From an uncultured Bacteroidales bacterium (GTDB lineage: Bacteria; Bacteroidota; Bacteroidia; Bacteroidales; Muribaculaceae), in NCBI GenBank assembly GCA_945828175.1, contig CALZQD010000006.1:1-17263 (forward strand): a stretch of 17,263 nt of DNA, written 5' to 3'. Of this stretch, positions 7,368 through 14,655 are shown in pieces. Each line of letters begins with the position of its first letter. Within the stretch, counting starts at the first letter, position 1. The position numbers and the translations under genes were made by a program. Under the pieces are notes generated by a model. It was not told where the DNA came from, ran no database searches, and saw nothing but the letters and a program-made list of their open reading frames with translations.

Positions 7368-9266
7368 TCAGTCTTTTTCGAGATAAGTATAGCCGTAGAG
7401 GCCCGAGCGGTAGGTACTCAGGAAGTCGCGGCCCTCCTCGGGCGAGATGCGTCCGGCCTTCATCGACGCCGTCACCCAGGTCTCGACGTTGCGCGCCAGC
7501 TTCTTGGGCGAGAAGAGCACATAGTCGAGCACGTCGGCCACGGTCTCGCCGTCGATGATCTGCTCGATTTCGTAGCGGTCTTTATAGACGTTGACATGGA
7601 CGACGTTGGTGTCGCCGAAAAGATTGTGCATATCGCCGAGAATCTCCTGATAGGCACCCACAAGGAAGACGCCGAGATAGTATGACTCGCCCGCCTTGAA
7701 CGTATGGACCGGCAGCGAAGGCGAGACGCCGTGGTTGGTAATGAACGTCGCGATTTTGCCGTCGCTGTCGCAGGTGATGTCCTGGATGGTGCAAGTGCGC
7801 GTCGGCTTTTCGTCGAGGCGCGCTATCGGTATGATGGGGAATATCTGGTCGATGGCCCACGAGTCGGGCAGCGACTGGAAGAGCGAGAAGTTGCAGAAAT
7901 ACTTGTCGGGAATCATCTTGGCGATCTTGCGGAACTCGTCGGGCGCATGCTTCAGGGTCGCGGCAAGGTCGCCGACCTCGCGCGCTATCGACCAGAAGAG
8001 TTTCTCGATCTGGGCGCGGGTCTTGAGGTCGAGCATGCCGAGGCTGAAGCGGTCGAGAGCCTCCTCGCGTATCTGCAGGGCATCGTGCCAGCTCTCGAAG
8101 AGGCTGGCGCGGTCGAGCTTGTCCCATATGCCATAAAGCTCGCGGGCGAGCTCGTGTGAGTCAGGGTCGATGTCCTCTGAGTCTTTCCAGTAAGGCAGCT
8201 GCGTGGTTTCGAGCACGTCGAGGATGAGCACCGAGTGGTGGGCTGTCAACGAGCGGCCGCTCTCGGTGATGATATTGGGCTGACGCAGATCGTTTTTCTC
8301 GCAGGCGTCAACGAAGGTCGACACGGCGTCGTTGGCATACTCCTGAATCGAATAGTTCATCGAGCTCTCGCTGGCACTGCTGCGGGTGCCGTCATAGTCG
8401 ACACCCAAGCCGCCGCCGATGTCGACAAAGTCGATGTCGAAGCCCATCTTCGAGAGCTGGACATAGAACTGCGAGGCCTCGCGCAGGGCGTTCTTGATGC
8501 GGCGTATCATCGTCACCTGGCTGCCGATGTGGAAGTGTATCAGCTTGAGGCAGTCCTTGATGTCGTGACGCTCGAGGATATCGAGAGCCTCGAGCAGCTC
8601 CGACGAATTGAGGCCGAACTTCGACTGGTCGCCGCCGCTCTCCTCCCATTTGCCCGAGCCTGAGCTCGACAGCTTGACGCGGATGCCGATGTTGGGCTTG
8701 ATTTTGATGCGCTTGGCTATCGTGGCGATGAGTTTCAGCTCGTTGAGCTTCTCGACGACAAGATAAATCCGGCGGCCCATCTTCTGGGCGAGGAGCGCAA
8801 GCTCGATATAGTTCTCATCCTTGTAGCCGTTACAGATAATCAGGGCGTTATCGGCGATGTTGGTAGCAAGGACGGCGTGGAGCTCGGGCTTCGAGCCGGC
8901 CTCGAGGCCGATGTTGAACTTCTTGCCGTAGCTGACAATCTCCTCGACGACAGGGCGCATCTGGTTGACCTTAATCGGGTAGACCATATAGCTCTTGGCC
9001 TTGTAGTCATATTCGGCCGCCGCCTGCTTGAAACAGTTCGATATCTTTTCGATGCGGTTGTCAAGGATATCGGGGAAGCGCAGCAACACGGGCGACGTCA
9101 CGTCCCTTATCTGCAGTTCGTCGAGCACTTCCTTCAGGTCGACCGTGGCATATCCCTCGCGCGGAGTGACCGTCACATGGCCTTCCTGGTTGATACCGAA
9201 ATAATTGCGTCCCCAGCCGTTGATATTATACAACTCGGCACTATCTTCGACACGCCATCTTCTCAT
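7368..9266 (-). CDS. speA: Biosynthetic arginine decarboxylase
   Basis: SpeA is a PLP enzyme that decarboxylates arginine to agmatine, the entry to polyamine synthesis in many Bacteroidales. The 632-residue length fits the family. The PLP-binding Lys99 lies in YPIKVNQ. HFHIGSQ and VDIGGGLGVDYDGT (phosphate-binding glycine loop) follow in order, and ITESGRSLTAHHSVL lies further on. The ATG at 9266 gives the familiar start MRRWRVEDSAELYNINGWG. It is the first gene of a minus-strand pair with truA and is divergent from the lipoprotein gene at 9527. Confidence 0.97.
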   Translation of the reverse strand: MRRWRVEDSAELYNINGWGRNYFGINQEGHVTVTPREGYATVDLKEVLDELQIRDVTSPVLLRFPDILDNRIEKISNCFKQAAAEYDYKAKSYMVYPIKVNQMRPVVEEIVSYGKKFNIGLEAGSKPELHAVLATNIADNALIICNGYKDENYIELALLAQKMGRRIYLVVEKLNELKLIATIAKRIKIKPNIGIRVKLSSSGSGKWEESGGDQSKFGLNSSELLEALDILERHDIKDCLKLIHFHIGSQVTMIRRIKNALREASQFYVQLSKMGFDIDFVDIGGGLGVDYDGTRSSASESSMNYSIQEYANDAVSTFVDACEKNDLRQPNIITESGRSLTAHHSVLILDVLETTQLPYWKDSEDIDPDSHELARELYGIWDKLDRASLFESWHDALQIREEALDRFSLGMLDLKTRAQIEKLFWSIAREVGDLAATLKHAPDEFRKIAKMIPDKYFCNFSLFQSLPDSWAIDQIFPIIPIARLDEKPTRTCTIQDITCDSDGKIATFITNHGVSPSLPVHTFKAGESYYLGVFLVGAYQEILGDMHNLFGDTNVVHVNVYKDRYEIEQIIDGETVADVLDYVLFSPKKLARNVETWVTASMKAGRISPEEGRDFLSTYRSGLYGYTYLEKD

Positions 9267-9315
9267 TTCCTTTAATTTTCAGTCTTGGTTAGGTAGTTTA
9301 AAATTAATACGGCTA

Positions 9316-9323
9316 CAAATGTA
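9316..9323 (-). promoter_or_regulatory. Putative -7 box for speA-truA
   Basis: Minus-strand TACATTTG at 9323-9316 fits TAnnTTTG and lies about 50 bp before the speA ATG. I see no convincing TTG about 19-21 bp upstream, so only the -7 element is supported. Confidence 0.5.
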
Positions 9324-9416
9324 GTGATTATTTCTTCTAATACGCCCTCATATGATATTTTTTTTGATTTACACATTATTAATATCATTATTGGTCACAA
9401 TTGCCAAAAAAATTCA

Positions 9417-9424
9417 TATATTTG
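9417..9424 (+). promoter_or_regulatory. -7 box of the OmpA/TPR lipoprotein promoter
   Basis: TATATTTG exactly matches TAnnTTTG. A TTG at 9391-9393 lies 23 bp upstream, a little far for a -33 element. The predicted transcript start near 9431 leaves a leader of about 95 nt before the ATG at 9527. Confidence 0.65.
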
Positions 9425-9434
9425 CACCCAAATA

Positions 9435-9464
9435 GGCGCAGCGGCCCTTCGGGCCACCAGCGCC
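9435..9464 (+). promoter_or_regulatory. Stem-loop in the leader of the lipoprotein mRNA
   Basis: Outer arms GGCGC (9435-9439) and GCGCC (9460-9464) enclose a small internal loop and an inner stem GGCCC (9443-9447) and GGGCC (9451-9455) with a UUC loop. It begins within a few bases of the predicted transcript start, so it may cap and stabilise the mRNA. It does not resemble any riboswitch I know. Confidence 0.45.
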
Positions 9465-9526
9465 GGTACGTTTCAACCATAACTGACATCACATATAAGT
9501 CAATCATTAATACACAAAAAACTGTC

Positions 9527-11212
9527 ATGAACCAGAAACTTTGTCTATTTGTAGCAGCCGGCGCTGCCATCGCTCTCAGCTCTTGCGGCGGTAAACTCGG
9601 CCAGTTTAAATCAGACTATTTCAGCGTCAACCCCCAACCCCTCGAAGTCGTAGGCGAGAAAGTGCCCGCCACTGTGACTGCGCACATCCCCTCGAAATTC
9701 TTCGTCAAGAACGCTGAGGTCACCGTCACACCCTACCTCGTCTTCAACGGCACAGAAGTCGCTTCGCAGCCCTACAGCTTCCAGGGCGAGAAAGTCCGCG
9801 GCAACAGCCCCGTCATCTCTTACCAGTACGGCGGCTCTGTGACAATCCCCGTCAGCTACAACTACCAGCCCGAAATGGCCAAGAGCGAGCTCGAACTTGC
9901 CTTCTCCGTCAAGCAGGGCAAGAAACAATATGTACTCCCCCGCGTCAAAGTCGCCGACGGCGTAGTCGCTACAGCAGCCCTCGCTACAGCAGCAACAGTC
10001 AACCCCGCCATCGCCCCCGACCAGTTCCAGCGCGTCATCAACCAGAAATACGCCTCTGACATCATGTTCCTCATCAATCAGGCCAACATCCGCGCCAACC
10101 AGCTCAACACAGACGCTATGGAGGAACTCAAGAAAGAGCTCATCGAAGCCAATGGCGACACATCGCGCATCATCCGCGAAATCAACATCCAGTCGTATGC
10201 ATCGCCCGACGGCAGCCTCGAGTTCAACACCCAGCTCGCCCAGAAGCGTGAAGACAACACAACAGCTTATCTCAACCAGCAGCTCAAAAAAGACAAAATC
10301 ACCGAGTTCGGCGACCTGACCGCTCAGTTCACAGCCGAAGACTGGGAAGGCTTCCAGAAACTCGTCCAGCAGAGCAACATCCAGGACAAAGACCTCATCC
10401 TCAGCGTCCTCTCGATGTATAAAGACCCCGAACAGCGCGAAACCGAGATCCGCAACCTCGCCAACATCTTCGAGCAGCTCGCCGACCAGATCCTTCCCCA
10501 GCTCCGCTACTCTCGCATCACAGCCTCTATCGACGTCATCGGCAAGAGCGACAGCGAAATCAAGAGCCTCTTCAAGAGCAACCCCTCAGCCCTCTCAGTT
10601 GACGAACTCCTCTACTGCGCTACCCTCACCGACAACAACAACGAGCGCATCAGCATCTACGACGCAGCCGCACGTCTCTACCCCAACGACTTCCGCACAT
10701 GGAACGACCTCGGCGTAGCCCAGTATATCGACGGCGACTACAGCGCAGCCAAAGCATCATTCCGCAAAGCCGCTTCACTCGCACCCTCTAACGCCGAACC
10801 CAAGATGAACCTCGGCCTCATCGAGCTCCTCGACAAGAACTACGCCAAGGCTAACGAGCTCTTCGGCGCAGCAGCCGGCGCAACCGACCTCAACGACGCC
10901 CTCGGCGTATACTACCTCAAGATGGGTGACAACGCCGCCGCAGTCAAAGCATTCGGCGACAGCAAGAGCAACAACGCAGCCCTCGCTCAGATTCTCACCA
11001 AAAACTACAACAAAGCCAAATCGACCCTCGCAGGCATCAACAACCCCGACGCCACCACATACTACCTGATGGCCATCCTCGGCGCCCGCACCAACAACGA
11101 GTCGATGCTCAACACCAACCTCCGTCAGGCAATCCGTCTCGACAGCAGCCTCGCCAAGAAAGCCGCCAACGACCTCGAATTTGCCAACTTCAACCTCTCG
11201 AAAGTTCTCTAA
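9527..11212 (+). CDS. Lipoprotein with OmpA-like segment and C-terminal TPR repeats
   Basis: The start at 9527 is chosen because it gives a lipoprotein signal peptide, MNQKLCLFVAAGAAIALSSC, with the acylated Cys at residue 20. The frame is open upstream to 9401, but that would place a start within the promoter. The product has 561 residues. About 30-145 look like beta-rich domains, and about 165-205 is helical. INIQSYASPDGS... LAQKRED (220-243) resembles the OmpA-type peptidoglycan-associated fold found in Bacteroidetes envelope proteins. About 375-545 contain TPR-like helical pairs, for example DFRTWNDLGVAQYIDGDYSAA. It is expected at the outer-membrane periplasmic face; its role is unknown. 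It is monocistronic, with its own promoter and terminator. Confidence 0.85.
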   Translation: MNQKLCLFVAAGAAIALSSCGGKLGQFKSDYFSVNPQPLEVVGEKVPATVTAHIPSKFFVKNAEVTVTPYLVFNGTEVASQPYSFQGEKVRGNSPVISYQYGGSVTIPVSYNYQPEMAKSELELAFSVKQGKKQYVLPRVKVADGVVATAALATAATVNPAIAPDQFQRVINQKYASDIMFLINQANIRANQLNTDAMEELKKELIEANGDTSRIIREINIQSYASPDGSLEFNTQLAQKREDNTTAYLNQQLKKDKITEFGDLTAQFTAEDWEGFQKLVQQSNIQDKDLILSVLSMYKDPEQRETEIRNLANIFEQLADQILPQLRYSRITASIDVIGKSDSEIKSLFKSNPSALSVDELLYCATLTDNNNERISIYDAAARLYPNDFRTWNDLGVAQYIDGDYSAAKASFRKAASLAPSNAEPKMNLGLIELLDKNYAKANELFGAAAGATDLNDALGVYYLKMGDNAAAVKAFGDSKSNNAALAQILTKNYNKAKSTLAGINNPDATTYYLMAILGARTNNESMLNTNLRQAIRLDSSLAKKAANDLEFANFNLSKVL

Positions 11213-11240
11213 TAAAACGTGAACCATCGATAAAGCCCAA

Positions 11241-11283
11241 CGGGGCCCGGCAACCGACAGCGGTCAGCCGGGCCCCGCTTTTA
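11241..11283 (+). terminator. Intrinsic terminator after the lipoprotein gene
   Basis: An 11-bp perfect stem, CGGGGCCCGGC (11241-11251) with GCCGGGCCCCG (11267-11277), is followed by CTTTTATTA. It lies 28 bp past the stop codon. Confidence 0.85.
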
Positions 11284-11426
11284 TTACAAACCTGCAACAA
11301 TGCAGCCCGGGCCGCAACCCGCACCCATCACGCTCAGCCGCTGTTTTTGTGGCAAATAGTCAAGCCCCGTTAACATGTGTTAGCAAATTAATTAGTGAAA
11401 TATTTCGTTATTCCGATAAAAATGAT

Positions 11427-11434
11427 TTACTTTG
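11427..11434 (+). promoter_or_regulatory. Probable -7 box of the acpP-fabF promoter
   Basis: TTACTTTG matches TAnnTTTG at seven of eight positions and is followed by CACCGC and an AT-rich leader of about 35 nt to the acpP ATG. A TTTCG at 11403-11407 is a weak -33 candidate. Confidence 0.5.
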
Positions 11435-11473
11435 CACCGCAAAATTGATTCTTAATATTAAATACAAACTACT

Positions 11474-11710
11474 ATGTCAGAAATTGCAGATCGCGTAAAA
11501 GCTATCATCGCCGACAACCTCAGCGTTGAAGATGACAAAATCACAAACGAAGCAGTGTTCACAACAGACCTCGGTGCAGACTCACTCGACACCGTTGAGC
11601 TCATCATGGCCTTTGAAAAAGAATTCGGCATCAACATCCCCGACGAAGAGGCTGAAAAGATTCAGACCGTAGGTGACGCTATCACTTACATTGAAGCTGC
11701 CAAGAAATAA
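11474..11710 (+). CDS. acpP: Acyl carrier protein
   Basis: AcpP carries growing fatty acyl chains on a 4'-phosphopantetheine arm. The 78-residue acidic protein has the usual length and the phosphopantetheine attachment Ser37 in [14 protein letters not shown]. Helices I-IV can be followed ([16 protein letters not shown], the DSL helix, and [17 protein letters not shown]). fabF follows 81 bp downstream, the classic acpP-fabF pairing of type II fatty-acid synthesis. The separating gap carries a stable hairpin that could let acpP be expressed more strongly than fabF. Confidence 0.98.
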   Translation: MSEIADRVKAIIADNLSVEDDKITNEAVFTTDLGADSLDTVELIMAFEKEFGINIPDEEAEKIQTVGDAITYIEAAKK

Positions 11711-11743
11711 TCACGACCCTGACAGTCGTCTTTAAAAAAACAG

Positions 11744-11763
11744 GGCTCTGACACGTCAGAGCC
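11744..11763 (+). promoter_or_regulatory. Stable hairpin between acpP and fabF
   Basis: GGCTCTGAC and GTCAGAGCC form a perfect 9-bp stem around a nominal 2-nt centre (AC), so the real loop is probably 4 nt. On the plus strand it is followed by TTAAAAG rather than a T-run. On the minus strand it is followed by CTGTTTTTTT, so it would be a better terminator for antisense transcription. It may be an attenuator or an mRNA 3'-end stabiliser for acpP. Confidence 0.6.
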
Positions 11764-11791
11764 TTAAAAGCAAAATCACCAACTAATATAA

Positions 11792-13057
11792 ATGGAATTA
11801 AAAAGAGTAGTTGTAACCGGGCTTGGAGCCATCTCGCCCATCGGCAACGACGTCTCAACCACATGGGAGAACGCCAAGAACGGTAAGAGCGGAGCCGGTC
11901 CGATTACCCACTTCGACGCGTCTAAATTCAAGACCCAGTTTGCATGCGAAGTTAAAAACTTCGATGCAGCGGCCCACTTCGACCGCAAAAAATTGCGTCA
12001 GCTCGACCTCTATGCCCAGTATGCCATCGTGGCAGCCCGTCAGGCAGTCGAAGACGCAGGCATCGAAGCAACAGACGCTGTCGACAAAGACCGTGTCGGC
12101 GTCATTGTCGCCGCCGGTATCGGTGGCCTTCACACTTTCGAAGAGGAAGCCGGCTATTATGCCCTCAACGAGGCTAACGGCCCTAAATACAACCCCTTCT
12201 TTATACCCAAGATGATTGCCGACATCGCCTCGGGCCACATCTCGATGGAATACGGCTACCACGGCCCCAACTACGGCGTCGTATCAGCCTGCGCATCGTC
12301 GAACAACGCCATCATCGACGCCTTCAACCTCATCCGCCTCGGCAAAGCCGACGTGATGCTCACCGGCGGCGCCGAAGCAGCAATCTTCCCCGCAGGTGTC
12401 GGAGGCTTCAACTCGATGCACGCCCTGTCGACACGCAACGACAGCCCCGAGACAGCATCGCGTCCCTTCAGCAAATCGCGCGACGGTTTCGTCATGGGCG
12501 AAGGCTCAGCAGTCCTCGTTCTTGAAGAACTCGAACACGCCCTCGCCCGCGGCGCTAAAATCTACGCCGAAGTAGCAGGCGGCGGTCTCTCGGCCGATGC
12601 ATACCACCTCACTGCGACACACCCCGAAGGACTCGGAGCCATCCTCGCCATGCGCAGCGCTCTCGACGACGCAGGCATGAAGCCCGACGACATCGACTAT
12701 ATCAACACCCACGGCACATCGACACCCGTCGGTGACGTATCAGAGGTCAAGGCAATCCTCGATGTCTTTGGTGAACACGCTTACAAACTCAACATCTCAT
12801 CGACAAAATCGATGACAGGTCACCTTCTCGGCGCCACCGGCGCCCTCGAGGCCCTCTTCAGCGTCAAGGCAGTCCAGGAAGACATCATTCCCCCGACAAT
12901 CAACCACGATCCCGAAGACCTCGACGAGAACATCGACTACAACCTCAACTTCACTTTCGACCGCGCACAGAACCGACCCGTGCGGGCAGCGCTGTCAAAC
13001 TCATTTGGCTTCGGCGGCCACAACGCAACCGTCATCGTCAAAAAATTCGAGAAATAA
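11792..13057 (+). CDS. fabF: 3-oxoacyl-ACP synthase II (FabF)
   Basis: FabF condenses malonyl-ACP with acyl-ACP in fatty-acid elongation. The 421-residue protein carries the thiolase-fold triad Cys167 (VVSACASSNNA), His307 (NTHGTSTPVGD) and His344 (SMTGHLLGATGA). The C-terminal FGFGGHNATVIVKK glycine loop is also present. It starts MELKRVVVTGLGAISPIGND, as usual. No promoter box is visible in the 81-bp gap after acpP, so it is probably co-transcribed with it. A strong terminator follows. Confidence 0.98.
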   Translation: MELKRVVVTGLGAISPIGNDVSTTWENAKNGKSGAGPITHFDASKFKTQFACEVKNFDAAAHFDRKKLRQLDLYAQYAIVAARQAVEDAGIEATDAVDKDRVGVIVAAGIGGLHTFEEEAGYYALNEANGPKYNPFFIPKMIADIASGHISMEYGYHGPNYGVVSACASSNNAIIDAFNLIRLGKADVMLTGGAEAAIFPAGVGGFNSMHALSTRNDSPETASRPFSKSRDGFVMGEGSAVLVLEELEHALARGAKIYAEVAGGGLSADAYHLTATHPEGLGAILAMRSALDDAGMKPDDIDYINTHGTSTPVGDVSEVKAILDVFGEHAYKLNISSTKSMTGHLLGATGALEALFSVKAVQEDIIPPTINHDPEDLDENIDYNLNFTFDRAQNRPVRAALSNSFGFGGHNATVIVKKFEK

Positions 13058-13085
13058 CAATCCGTCATTTTCCCGATAACAACCC

Positions 13086-13121
13086 CGGAGGGCAGCGTCA
13101 CCGACGCCGCCCTCCGTTTTT
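13086..13121 (+). terminator. Intrinsic terminator after fabF
   Basis: CGGAGGGC (13086-13093) pairs with GCCCTCCG (13109-13116). An inner GCGTC/GACGC extension is present, and TTTTTATT follows. It lies 28 bp after the fabF stop. Confidence 0.9.
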
Positions 13122-13170
13122 ATTACCCCCTCAGAGTTATCTGAGTTTCAGAACCATCCGAGCCATCAGG

Positions 13171-13242
13171 CGCTATGGAGCAACGGTTTTAACCGTTGCA
13201 GACCAACGCTTTGGCTGCGAGGGGTGAAAGGTACGTGGCATA
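13171..13242. repeat. Palindrome-containing intergenic stretch, possible dispersed repeat
   Basis: GCAACGGTT (13180-13188) and AACCGTTGC (13191-13199) form a near-perfect palindrome. It is followed by GACCAACGCTTTGGCTGCGAGG and GTGAAAGGTACGTGGCAT. The stretch resembles short non-coding repeats that I recall recurring between genes in related Bacteroidales genomes. Only one copy is in this window, so repeat status is inference. The palindrome could also serve as the transcript end of the CoA-transferase gene. Confidence 0.4.
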
Positions 13243-13251
13243 GGGGGGGGG

Positions 13252-14565
13252 TTAGTGCCAGCGGCGGTAGGCGTAGCCGAGGATGGCGTAGGCTTCGCGG
13301 TCGAGGGCTTCGCGGAATTGGGGGGCGGCGACGGAGATGAGGAGGCGGGCGCGATCTATCATGTTTTTGCCGCGGAGGTTGACGGCACCGTATTCGGTGA
13401 CGACCCAGTTGGTCTGGAAGCGGGTGGTGACGACGCCGGCGCCGGGGGTGAGGACGGGCTTGATCTTGCTCTCGCCGCGCGATGTTGTCGACAGCAGGGC
13501 GATGAATGACTGGCCGCCGCTGCTGCGCGATGAGCCGTAGACGAAGTCGTGCTGGCCACCGACGCCTGAGTAGATACGGGTGCCGATGGAGTCGGCGCAG
13601 ACCTGGCCTGAGAGGTCTATCTCGAGGCATGAGTTGATGGCGGCCATGTTGTGGTTCTGGGCGATGATGAAGGGGTCGTTGACCCAGGAGATGTCACGCA
13701 TGAGCAGCGCGGGGTTGTGGTCCATGAAGTCGTAGAGTTCGCGGGTACCGAGGGCGAGTGAGGCGACTGAGCGTCCGGGCTCGACCTGTTTGAGGGAGTT
13801 GTCGATGACGCCGGCTTCGATGAGTCCTTTCATGCCGCCGGTGAAGGCCTCGGAGTGTACGCCGAGGTGCTTGTGGTCGTAGAGTGAGTGGAGCACCGCA
13901 TTGGGGATGGCGCCGACACCGACCTGGAGGACGGCGCCGTCGGGGATGAGTTCGGCGATGGCTTTGCCGATATAGAGTTCTTTTTCGCTGGGGACGATGT
14001 CGGGGGTCTCGGCGAGGGGATCGTCGACTTTGACGACGGCGTCGAAGCGCGACATATGGATGACGGAGTCACCGTAGGTGAAGGGCATCAGCGGGTTGAT
14101 CTGGGCGATGATAATCTTGGCGACTTCGACGGCCGAGGGGGTGAGGTCTGACGAGACGCCGAACGAGACGTAGCCGTCTTTGTCGGGCATTGAGCAGTTG
14201 ACGAAAGCGACGTCGAGCTTTATGGTGCCGTCGCGGAAGAGCTGCGGCACCTGACCGAAGAAACGGGGCGTCGTTGTGGCATAGCCCTGGTTGACCCAGC
14301 CGCGCACGGCGTTGGAGACGAAGAATGAGTCGATGAGGAACGAATCTTTGAGCGCGGGGTCGCAGAGGGGCGATATGCGGCGCCCCATGGCGAAGGCGTT
14401 GTAAAGCACTACGTCGCGGAGTTCGTCACCGCGCCGGGCAAGAGCCGCGATGAGAGCCTCGGGTATCGAACTGCTGCCCTGAACAAACACATTGTCGCCG
14501 CTTTTGACTAGACGGACTGCCTCGTCGGCCGTCATAAATCTGCATTCTTTCTTATCTGTTTCCAT
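13252..14565 (-). CDS. Acetyl-CoA hydrolase/transferase family CoA-transferase
   Basis: This family moves CoA between carboxylic acids through a glutamyl-CoA enzyme intermediate (4-hydroxybutyrate, succinate/acetate and propionate types). The 437-residue protein has the N-terminal TADEAVRLVKSGDNVFVQG segment (12-30) and a GVGAIPNAVL motif near 216. The probable catalytic Glu239 lies in GVHSEAFTGG, and TEYGAVNLRG follows near the C-terminus. The acceptor acid cannot be read from sequence; a fermentation role producing acetate or propionate is plausible. The ATG at 14565 sits almost on the predicted transcript start. Met11 (14535) is the alternative start, though family members often carry a short lead before the TAEEA segment. 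A nine-G run directly follows the stop on the plus-strand map (13243-13251). Confidence 0.9.
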   Translation of the reverse strand: METDKKECRFMTADEAVRLVKSGDNVFVQGSSSIPEALIAALARRGDELRDVVLYNAFAMGRRISPLCDPALKDSFLIDSFFVSNAVRGWVNQGYATTTPRFFGQVPQLFRDGTIKLDVAFVNCSMPDKDGYVSFGVSSDLTPSAVEVAKIIIAQINPLMPFTYGDSVIHMSRFDAVVKVDDPLAETPDIVPSEKELYIGKAIAELIPDGAVLQVGVGAIPNAVLHSLYDHKHLGVHSEAFTGGMKGLIEAGVIDNSLKQVEPGRSVASLALGTRELYDFMDHNPALLMRDISWVNDPFIIAQNHNMAAINSCLEIDLSGQVCADSIGTRIYSGVGGQHDFVYGSSRSSGGQSFIALLSTTSRGESKIKPVLTPGAGVVTTRFQTNWVVTEYGAVNLRGKNMIDRARLLISVAAPQFREALDREAYAILGYAYRRWH

Positions 14566-14573
14566 ATCGTCAG

Positions 14574-14581
14574 CAAAATTA
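14574..14581 (-). promoter_or_regulatory. -7 box of the CoA-transferase gene
   Basis: Minus-strand TAATTTTG at 14581-14574 fits TAnnTTTG. It lies only 8 bp before the ATG at 14565, so the predicted mRNA would have an extremely short leader or start translation at Met11. Confidence 0.5.
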
Positions 14582-14602
14582 GCGGTTTTCGGTGGTTTAT
14601 CA

Positions 14603-14632
14603 TAATAAAAGGCGGCCCTCGGGTCGCCTTTT
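14603..14632 (-). terminator. Intrinsic terminator after the discoidin-like gene
   Basis: AAAAGGCG (14607-14614) pairs with CGCCTTTT (14625-14632). Read on the minus strand the stem is followed by TTTTATTATG. It lies 23 bp past the stop at 14656. Confidence 0.85.
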
Positions 14633-14655
14633 AGTTGAATTATGTCGCAATTTGG

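Noticed and set aside
9435..9464. Riboswitch upstream of the lipoprotein gene
   Set aside because: A simple two-part hairpin without the conserved cores of known riboswitch classes.
9401..9526. Longer start for the OmpA/TPR lipoprotein
   Set aside because: It would start translation inside the promoter, upstream of the predicted transcript start, and would bury the lipoprotein signal peptide at 9527.
13243..13251. G9 homopolymer as a phase-variation switch
   Set aside because: It lies after the stop codon of the CoA-transferase, so slippage would not change the protein; no promoter spacing obviously depends on it.
13166..13630. Minus-strand 154-codon ORF rich in Arg, Pro and His
   Set aside because: Low-complexity out-of-frame shadow of the CoA-transferase that runs into the intergenic palindrome.
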